From Chitinophagaceae bacterium (GTDB lineage: Bacteria > Bacteroidota > Bacteroidia > Chitinophagales > Chitinophagaceae), in NCBI GenBank assembly GCA_003509845.1, contig DOMR01000069.1, positions 1-7,303 of the forward strand: a stretch of 7,303 nucleotides of DNA, given 5' to 3'. Of this stretch, positions 6,822 through 7,303 are shown in pieces (within the stretch, counting starts at the first letter, position 1; every line of letters begins with the position of its first letter). The notes under the pieces were generated by a model. It was given only the letters and a program-made list of their open reading frames with translations, was not told where the DNA came from and did not search any database. The position numbers and the translations under genes were made by a program.

Positions 6822-7303
6822 TCACTTATTAATTTCATACCTAAAATTTAATCTATCTGGTTCTCCAAAATAAGCAACTACCTCCTCTCTAATTTTAATA
6901 CCACCAATCCGCTCCATTGCCTTTTGCGATCGTATGTTGTTTGCCCCTACATAAAAAGCGACCTTTTCTACATAATTAAATGCATGGTTAAGCATTAATG
7001 TTTTTACTTCTTTATTGATGGACTTCCCCCAACAACTTCTTACAAAAAAAGTATAACCAATTTGAATTTCTTTCATCGCGGCATCATATGCGCAATAGCG
7101 ACTGGATCCCAATGCTTGGCCACTTAATGTATCTCTAATTATAAAAGCACCACCTGATTCCATCGCCCCTTTAAAATAGTTGGTAAAAGCGTCCAATTTA
7201 TATCTGTCCGGATTGGGATGTTGTTCCCAAATTAATGGATCGGAGGCAACCAGGTACAGCTCGTCAAAATGCCTTTGCTCCAAGGGTTCTAGCCAAACAA
7301 GGT
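6822..7303 (-). CDS. GNAT N-acetyltransferase, RimJ/RimL-like (5' end beyond window)
   Basis: The frame is open up to the right edge, so the true start is outside. A TTG at 7283 could be taken as a start, but the codons before it read LVWLEP and continue into LEQRHFDELY, which fits the usual opening strand of this family (a VxLxPL...H pattern), so the gene is partial. The visible part has about 160 codons, ending with TGA at 6822-6824. Family features are IGYTFFVRSCWGKSINKEVK, the motif A acetyl-CoA-binding region (an RSxWG version of the RGxG pyrophosphate loop), and NNIRSQKAMERIGG, the motif B segment with Asn and Ser ahead of a helix, which closes this Acetyltransf_3-type fold. It is a soluble cytoplasmic enzyme that would transfer acetyl from acetyl-CoA to an amine; the acceptor is unknown. 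The sulfatase starts 33 bp downstream on the same strand, so read-through is possible, but no functional connection to the envelope genes is apparent. Confidence 0.9.
   Translation of the reverse strand, partial: LVWLEPLEQRHFDELYLVASDPLIWEQHPNPDRYKLDAFTNYFKGAMESGGAFIIRDTLSGQALGSSRYCAYDAAMKEIQIGYTFFVRSCWGKSINKEVKTLMLNHAFNYVEKVAFYVGANNIRSQKAMERIGGIKIREEVVAYFGEPDRLNFRYEINK

Noticed and set aside
7281..7283. TTG as the start codon of the acetyltransferase
   Set aside because: The frame stays open to the window edge, and the upstream codons (LVWLEP) match the normal N-terminal strand of this family, so the gene begins outside the window.
1..7303. Intrinsic terminators, RNA genes, insertion sequences or CRISPR repeats
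   Set aside because: No GC-rich hairpin followed by a T-run, no tRNA/rRNA-like sequence, no transposase frame and no regularly spaced repeats were found on reading both strands.

Overview
The window is AT-rich. All five recognisable genes lie on the minus strand, so transcription runs from right to left. Their predicted proteins are rich in Lys, Asn and Ile, and no start codon has a clear Shine-Dalgarno sequence. The domain set (PSCyt1/PSCyt2/PSD1, DUF1501, sulfatase, DUF2231) is typical of Planctomycetota and Verrucomicrobiota but is also common in Bacteroidota. Base composition, lack of Shine-Dalgarno sites and protein style favour a member of Bacteroidota, possibly of the Chitinophagaceae type. 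That placement is inference; no rRNA or other marker is present.

Layout in transcription order. (1) 7303-6822: a GNAT N-acetyltransferase of the RimJ/RimL type whose 5' end lies beyond the window. (2) 6788-5427: an exported S1-type sulfatase with a complete formylglycine signature. (3) 5342-3885: a membrane-anchored protein that joins a DUF2231-like four-helix domain, a PSCyt1 haem c domain and a leucine-rich-repeat tail. (4) 3888-673: a large exported PSCyt1-PSCyt2-LamG-PSD1 (DUF1549/DUF1553) protein. (5) 668 to beyond position 1: a DUF1501 protein with a twin-arginine signal, of which the first 222 codons are visible.

Genes 3, 4 and 5 are almost certainly one operon: 3 and 4 overlap by an ATGA tetranucleotide, and 4 and 5 are 4 bp apart. 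The sulfatase precedes them by 84 bp. That gap holds an 11-bp inverted repeat and a weak promoter-like sequence, so the last three genes could be co-transcribed with the sulfatase or started separately. The acetyltransferase is 33 bp upstream of the sulfatase and has no obvious functional link.

Every protein from the sulfatase onward appears to act outside the cytoplasm. Three CxxCH motifs spread over two proteins imply covalent haem c. The PSD1/DUF1501 pair is a recurrent gene pair of unknown biochemical function. Its link here to a sulfatase, a LamG domain and an LRR-bearing membrane cytochrome suggests an envelope system acting on a glycan or other bulky extracellular substrate by desulfation and perhaps redox chemistry. 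That function is a hypothesis. The points most worth checking are the unusual membrane-cytochrome-LRR fusion, the Asn in place of the usual catalytic His in the sulfatase GKWHLG motif, and the four-gene module as a whole. No RNA gene, mobile element, CRISPR array or convincing terminator was seen.
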